From contig JAEZHI010000006.1 in assembly GCA_023436885.1 (NCBI GenBank), positions 62,001 to 126,000 on the forward strand: DNA of 64,000 nt. The letters run 5' to 3'. A program made the position numbers and the translations under genes. Origin of the DNA: Pseudomonadota bacterium. GTDB taxonomy: Bacteria; Pseudomonadota; Alphaproteobacteria; Rhizobiales; Pleomorphomonadaceae. A model generated the notes under the pieces. That model made no database searches. It was not told where the DNA came from and saw only the letters and a list, made by a program, of their open reading frames with translations. This document shows positions 60,901 through 64,000 of this stretch, piece after piece (positions within the stretch are counted from its first letter, which is position 1; each line of letters begins with the position of its first letter).

Positions 60901-61053
60901 GGTCGTCGAAACCGTCACGATCGCATTCTGGGTCTGCGGATATTGCAGTATGGGGAGCGAGGTCATCGACCGCAGACCCAGCACCAGGATCAGCGCACTG
61001 ACCACCAGGGCAAGAACGGGCCGACGCACGAAGATATCTGTAAAGCTCTTCAT
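57970..61053 (-). CDS. RND-family (HAE1) multidrug efflux pump, inner-membrane subunit
   Basis: A 1027-residue pump with the full RND length and duplicated architecture: 12 membrane segments and two large periplasmic loops. N-terminal FTDIFVRRPVLALVVSALI and TSLPILQYPQTQNAIVTVSTTYAG are HAE1 signatures. The proton-relay pair is in GLVVDDAIIVVEGVNRHMEEG (Asp-Asp). GLISKHGILMLEVANEHRAAG marks the second half. It exports hydrophobic or amphiphilic compounds by proton exchange. It is 8 bp after the adaptor gene and third in the OMF-MFP-RND operon. Confidence 0.96.
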   Translation of the reverse strand: MKSFTDIFVRRPVLALVVSALILVLGLRSMTSLPILQYPQTQNAIVTVSTTYAGADSDIIAGFITTPLENAIAQANGIDYMTSTSQTGVSTITVNLRLNYDSGKALTEINTKVNSVLNQLPSGAEQPTLSLKVGQTIDSMYIGFASTVLNPNQVTDYLTRVVQPQLQAVPGVQTAEIIGGKKFALRAWLDPIKLAAYGLSAADVSKALTSNDYISGLGTTKGQLVQINLTSSTNLHSLEEYRNLIVKDTDGAIIRLSDVANVTLGNDDYDSTISFNNQPAVAIGIQVAPSANLLNTINGVKALLPTIESQLPTGLTGQVIYDSTEFVNSSIDEVISTLLEAGLIVTLVVFLFLGSWRSVLIPIVAIPLSLIGTFGLMLLMGFSINLLTLLALVLAIGLVVDDAIIVVEGVNRHMEEGMKPLDAALAAARALANPIIAMTIVLIAVYVPVGFQGGLTGALFTEFAFTLAGAVTVSAVIALTLSPMNCAYLLRPIPRDGTNFEARFVHLIDRSMERLSRGYRRLLEATLNSAPVVIVFGAIVLGSIYWLYTSSTSELAPEEDQGVILALTTASPTATLKQRQFYAEQTYQALNKHPETDLVFQINTPAQSIAGWVLKPWDQRSATTKTLQPEAQSELNAIAGVKTVAFQPAPLPGSNGLPIQFVLSTTKDFKELNDVAGQFIADALKTGRFIFLDNDLKFDQPQARIVFDREKVAQMGLNMSDIGGSLATMLGGGNTGYFSLDGRSYKVIPQVQQMSRLNVDDVLNYHIKTSDGQSIPLSTVAHVETVATPQSLNHFQQINAATISGVAMPGVSMGDALQTLQDVAAKSLPSGYTIDYGGQSRQLVKESGGFVTTFAFAVIIIFLSLAALFNSFRDPLVILVSIPMSLCGALIFISLGLGGASINIYTQVGLVTLMGLISKHGILMLEVANEHRAAGKSKREAIAEAAEIRLRPILMTTAAMVLGVLPLILSSGAGAASRFNMGLVIGTGLTIGTLFTLFVVPTAYVLIAKTDKPKEEAEVAPVLQTTP

Positions 61054-61061
61054 GATTGCGC

Positions 61062-62183
61062 CTATTGATCAGTGATCGTGGGAGCGTCTTCGGCGGCCGG
61101 GACATGGCTGTTGTCCACTGTGACCGGACTGCCGTTGCGGAGCTTGATCTGGCCTGCGATCACCACCTCGTCGCCGGGCTTTATGCCATCGACGACAGCG
61201 ACGTTATCGCCGCGTACGTTGCCGGTCTTGACGAAGGTCTGGCGGACGGCACGCTGGGTCTGTCCTTCGGCTCCCTTGTCGACAACGAAGGCGATGCTGC
61301 CATAGGGATTGTAGACGATGGCCGTCTGCGGCAGCGTAACGAGCTTTTGGCTGGACCCAACCGCGATCTCCACACGACCGAACATGCCGGGCAGCAACTC
61401 TCCGTTCGTGTTGTCGATCGTGGCCCGCACCTGAACGTTGCGCGACGAACTGTCTACCTTGGGACTGATGGCCGATACCTGCCCGGCAAATGTCCTTCCA
61501 GAATAGGCATCGACGGTCATGGTGATCGCCTGGCCTGTCTTGAGCTGACTGATTGTCTGCTGCGGCAGGTACATGTCGACATAGAGCAGATCCAGCGATT
61601 GCAGCGTGACGATCGTTGTCCCGGCTGTCAGGTACTGGCCAAGGTCGGCGGAACGAATGCCGAGTCGACCGGCGAACGGTGCCCTTAATGTCTTCTGATC
61701 GATGATAGCCTGCTGTTGCTCGACGAGCGCCTGGGCATTCTTCATGTTGGCCTGGTCGGCGTCGACAGTGGCTTGACTGACGGCGTTGATCTTCAGCTGT
61801 TCGCGGTCACGGTTGAAGGTGATGCGGTAATTGTCGGCCGTCGCCTGCAGAGAAGCGAGTTTTGCCACGTCCTCGTGGGCCGTCAGCTTCAGGAGCGTCT
61901 GGCCTGCCGCGACCGTGTCGCCCGACTTGAAACTGATCTCCTCAACGATGCCTGAAGCCTCAAGGGCCAAATCCGCGCCATTTGCGGCTCTCAAGGTTCC
62001 GACCGCTTCGATCTTGGTCTGCCAATCGGTGACGTCGGCCACGGTTGTCGAGACGGTTTGCGGCGGATTGGAAATCTTGGCCATGACTTGCTGGATCATG
62101 CCGGCTTTGAAAACCTGAAATCCGTAGAGGCCGCCCAGGACCGTGCCGGTCGCGAGCAGCATGATGGCCATGCGCTTGATCAT
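61062..62183 (-). CDS. RND efflux periplasmic adaptor (MFP)
   Basis: A 373-residue adaptor; AAGGAAC precedes the ATG at 62183. An N-terminal membrane anchor (MAIMLLATGTVLGGLYGF) is followed by the barrel-sandwich part (ALEASGIVEEISFKSGDTVAAGQTLLKL), a coiled-coil hairpin (LQATADNYRITFNRDREQL) and the lipoyl return RAPFAGRLGIRSADLGQYL. A beta-barrel domain (GMFGRVEIAVG) closes it. Its start overlaps the OMF stop (ATGA). There is no lipobox, so it is anchored by the N-terminal helix. Confidence 0.94.
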   Translation of the reverse strand: MIKRMAIMLLATGTVLGGLYGFQVFKAGMIQQVMAKISNPPQTVSTTVADVTDWQTKIEAVGTLRAANGADLALEASGIVEEISFKSGDTVAAGQTLLKLTAHEDVAKLASLQATADNYRITFNRDREQLKINAVSQATVDADQANMKNAQALVEQQQAIIDQKTLRAPFAGRLGIRSADLGQYLTAGTTIVTLQSLDLLYVDMYLPQQTISQLKTGQAITMTVDAYSGRTFAGQVSAISPKVDSSSRNVQVRATIDNTNGELLPGMFGRVEIAVGSSQKLVTLPQTAIVYNPYGSIAFVVDKGAEGQTQRAVRQTFVKTGNVRGDNVAVVDGIKPGDEVVIAGQIKLRNGSPVTVDNSHVPAAEDAPTITDQ

Positions 62184-63778
62184 GGGGCCTGTTCCTTCTG
62201 GTCTTGGACATTGGCTTTGGTTTGCGCGGCAGAGGCGATGGTGGGGCCGGCGAAATAGCCAGGATTGGTGCGGGGCTGCGATTGTTCGGTTTGATCGCTT
62301 CGGTTCCACCAGCCACCGCCCAGCGCCTGGTAGAGGGCGACGGTGTCGGTGTAGCGGGTGGCCTGGGCCTTGACCCGAGCAATGACCGCGCTCTGATAGG
62401 TTTGCTGGGCGGTCGAGACGGTTGGGTAATCGACAGCGCCGGTCTTGTATTGCTCCTGCGCCATATTGAGGCTGTCACGGGCCGCCTTTTCCGATGCCGA
62501 CTGGGATTGCAGCGTCTTGGCATCGAACTGGATTGCGCGAAGGGCGTTGGCGACGTCCTCGAAAGCGGAGTTCACGACACTCTTGTAGAGGGCGAGGCTC
62601 TGTTCGTACTGCGCGACCGATGCTTCTTTCTGATGGAACAGGCTGCCGCCGTCGAGCAGCTTTTGGCTCACGCTGGCAGCGACGCTCCAGGCCATGCTGT
62701 CGCCGGTGAAGAGTGAGCCGGTTTTCGCCGCACTCGTGCTTGCGCTACCACTGAGGTTGACCTGGGGCAAGAGGTTGGCGATCGACACGCCGACACTTGC
62801 TGTCGCTTCATGTAGGGATGCCTCGGCGGCCTTGATGTCGGGACGCTGACGAACCAGGCTCGAGGGCAGGCTGACGGGCAGCGTGCGCGGCAATGTGAGG
62901 GAGGAAAGCTCTACGCTTTCGCCACGGTCCTGGCTCGGTAGGCGCCCAAGATAGGCCATCAGCGCATTGCGCTCCTGGGCCAGTTCTTTCTGCAGCGGAG
63001 GCAGATTGGCTTCGGTTTGCGCCAGGGTTGACTGCTGGGCCAGTACGTCGGAGTTGGGAACGGCGCCCAGATTGAATTGCTGCTGAATACGGGTCAGCTG
63101 ATCACTCTGGAGACGGATGATGTCTTCAGTTGCCTTGATCTGCGCCTTGAGCGAGGCTTCGGTCAGCGCGGCGTTCACGACGTTGGCTGTAAGCGCCAGA
63201 TAGGTCGCCTCAAGTTCATATTGCTGATAGTCGGCGGCCGCCCACTTGGCCTCGACCTGGCGTCGTTCGCCGCCGAACACATCCAGGGCGTAGGAGACGC
63301 TCACGGATGCGTCGTAAAGATTGAAGATCGAGGCAGGGGAGTTTCCGCTGGCGGCGCTGCGCTCGCGCGTAGAGGAATTGCTCGTTGAAACCTGCGGGAA
63401 CAAGCTGCCCTGCTCGGCCAGTGCCGTTTCACGGGCCGCACGAAGGGCATATTGTGCCGCAGCCACGTCGGGATGGTTGCGGATCGCCTCGTCGACGAAA
63501 GCATTGATCTGCTTGGACCCGAACAGCGTCCACCAGGCGGCGTCGACATCCCTGCCATAGACGAACTGCTGCGACTGTCCGCCGGCTATGCCTCCGACAG
63601 CGGTGGTGGTCCCCAGCTTGTCGGCCGTATAGCCCAAAGCATGAGGCGCGGACGGTACGGTGAAATCCGGACCTACCGTACAGCCGGCCAGCAGGAGCGC
63701 CATCGACCATCCGAGAATGTGACCAGGCTCCGGCTCGGATTTTCGCAGTTTTTCAAGCAATCGCATCGGTCCGTCCAT
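62180..63778 (-). CDS. outer-membrane efflux lipoprotein (OprM/NodT family)
   Basis: About 532 residues from the ATG at 63778 (the frame runs on to 63850; ATG 63766 is also possible). A lipoprotein signal ends in MALLLAGCTVGPDF (lipobox LAGC). The mature protein has the TolC fold with two repeats: AAWWTLFGSKQINAFVDEAIRNHPDV, EVKAKWA-like ERRQVEAKWAAADYQ, then RQRPDIKAAEASLHEATASVGVSIANLLPQ in the NodT style. It is the outer-membrane channel of the pump and, unusually, the first gene of the operon. A long, Gln/Thr-rich C-terminal tail follows the core. Confidence 0.92.
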   Translation of the reverse strand: MDGPMRLLEKLRKSEPEPGHILGWSMALLLAGCTVGPDFTVPSAPHALGYTADKLGTTTAVGGIAGGQSQQFVYGRDVDAAWWTLFGSKQINAFVDEAIRNHPDVAAAQYALRAARETALAEQGSLFPQVSTSNSSTRERSAASGNSPASIFNLYDASVSVSYALDVFGGERRQVEAKWAAADYQQYELEATYLALTANVVNAALTEASLKAQIKATEDIIRLQSDQLTRIQQQFNLGAVPNSDVLAQQSTLAQTEANLPPLQKELAQERNALMAYLGRLPSQDRGESVELSSLTLPRTLPVSLPSSLVRQRPDIKAAEASLHEATASVGVSIANLLPQVNLSGSASTSAAKTGSLFTGDSMAWSVAASVSQKLLDGGSLFHQKEASVAQYEQSLALYKSVVNSAFEDVANALRAIQFDAKTLQSQSASEKAARDSLNMAQEQYKTGAVDYPTVSTAQQTYQSAVIARVKAQATRYTDTVALYQALGGGWWNRSDQTEQSQPRTNPGYFAGPTIASAAQTKANVQDQKEQAP

Positions 63779-63794
63779 GGTTCTTTTTAACTGA

Positions 63795-63870
63795 CCTGAA
63801 CCGTTCAGTTCAGTTTTCCGAAATTTGACAACGCCCTTAAAGGGAGTCAATTCAAACTGAACGGTCTAGT
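63795..63870. promoter_or_regulatory. two TetR-type operators in the efflux-tetR divergent promoter
   Basis: CCTGAAC-C-GTTCAGT (63795-63809) is 14/15 of the palindrome ACTGAAC-N-GTTCAGT. ACTGAAC-G-GTCTAGT (63856-63870) is a weaker copy in opposite orientation. They flank the intergenic promoters, as expected for a TetR repressor controlling the pump and itself. Confidence 0.65.
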
Positions 63871-63892
63871 TTTCAAAACGGAGTGAAGAGCG

Positions 63893-64000
63893 ATGGAAGT
63901 CTTGGCTGAGCCCCGGCGATCGCCGCCGGCGTCGGCTCACAAGAAGGGGCGGGGACGCGAGGGCGAGAAGTTCGCCCATGTGCTGAACACGGCGAGAGCC
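63893..64000 (+). CDS. TetR-family regulator, N-terminal part (runs off the window)
   Basis: An ATG at 63893, 6-7 nt after GGAGTGAAGAG, opens a frame that is still open at the end of the window (36 codons). After a Pro/Arg-rich tail (EPRRSPPASAHKKGRG) it reads EGEKFAHVLNTARA, the start of the first TetR helix. The helix-turn-helix itself lies beyond the edge. Its divergent position before an RND operon and the palindromes between them make it the probable local repressor. Confidence 0.7.
   Translation, partial: MEVLAEPRRSPPASAHKKGRGREGEKFAHVLNTARA

Noticed and set aside
1..64000. CRISPR arrays, toxin-antitoxin pairs and classical defence systems
   Set aside because: No regularly spaced repeats and no recognisable defence genes were seen on either strand.

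Overview
The window looks like chromosome of a high-GC alphaproteobacterium of the order Hyphomicrobiales (rhizobia-like). The evidence is a ChvE-GguA-GguB type sugar ABC transporter, a cytoplasmic PdhS-like histidine kinase, an EcfG-type ECF sigma factor with GGAAC-N16-GTT promoters, an ICE (Irr-type) box in front of bacterioferritin, and the DUF2849-cysI-cysH-DUF934 sulfur operon. I cannot name the genus from the sequence alone. Most of the window is ordinary chromosomal metabolism. There are no insertion sequences, prophage or CRISPR array.

Layout. 1-1.5 kb: tail of an unknown gene, a tRNA-Phe and a visibly AT-richer orphan gene. 1.5-5.5 kb: a RidA-like gene divergent from a TetR gene across three copies of one operator, a DoxX-like/DUF305 fusion behind a Fur-type palindrome, and an iron pair (siderophore-interacting protein, low-affinity iron permease). 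5.7-10.4 kb: a general-stress cluster around an EcfG-like sigma factor, in which at least four genes (two YciE/YciF-type DUF892 proteins, a secreted Pro-rich protein and a small NepR-like protein) have their own EcfG-type promoter and a stress-type SDR may have a weaker one. 10.7-13 kb: a GGDEF-EAL protein and a GST.

13-29 kb is a sugar region: SMP-30 lactonase and sugar-acid dehydratase (xylD type), FadR-type GntR regulator, aldose 1-epimerase, YceI protein, gguB-gguA-chvE, then a 1.4 kb gap with an AT-rich stretch, glmU, a NUDIX hydrolase, an orphan sugar-binding protein and a ROK regulator. 29-32 kb: assimilatory sulfate reduction. 32-41 kb: polyamine use, with puuA, an spuC-type aminotransferase and puuB divergent from potFGHI. 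41-42 kb: bfr and bfd, facing each other, each with a different iron-type operator.

42.5-53 kb is signalling: a 1220-residue PdhS-like kinase, a PTS EIIC-EAL fusion, deoC, an aldo/keto reductase, and a soluble MCP-like coiled-coil protein with a CheZ-like C-terminal tail. 53-58 kb: a LacI regulator and an operon of polar amino acid ABC transporter plus N4-glycosylasparaginase-type amidase, with a LacI-type operator on its promoter. 58-64 kb: a tripartite RND efflux operon (OMF-MFP-RND) divergent from a TetR gene that runs off the end.

The most unusual items are the EIIC-EAL fusion (a possible sugar-to-c-di-GMP sensor), the glycosylasparaginase ABC operon under LacI control, the EcfG-promoter cluster with its NepR-like gene, and the MCP-like protein with a CheY-binding-like tail. 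All functional statements rest on recognised sequence motifs; no database search was possible.
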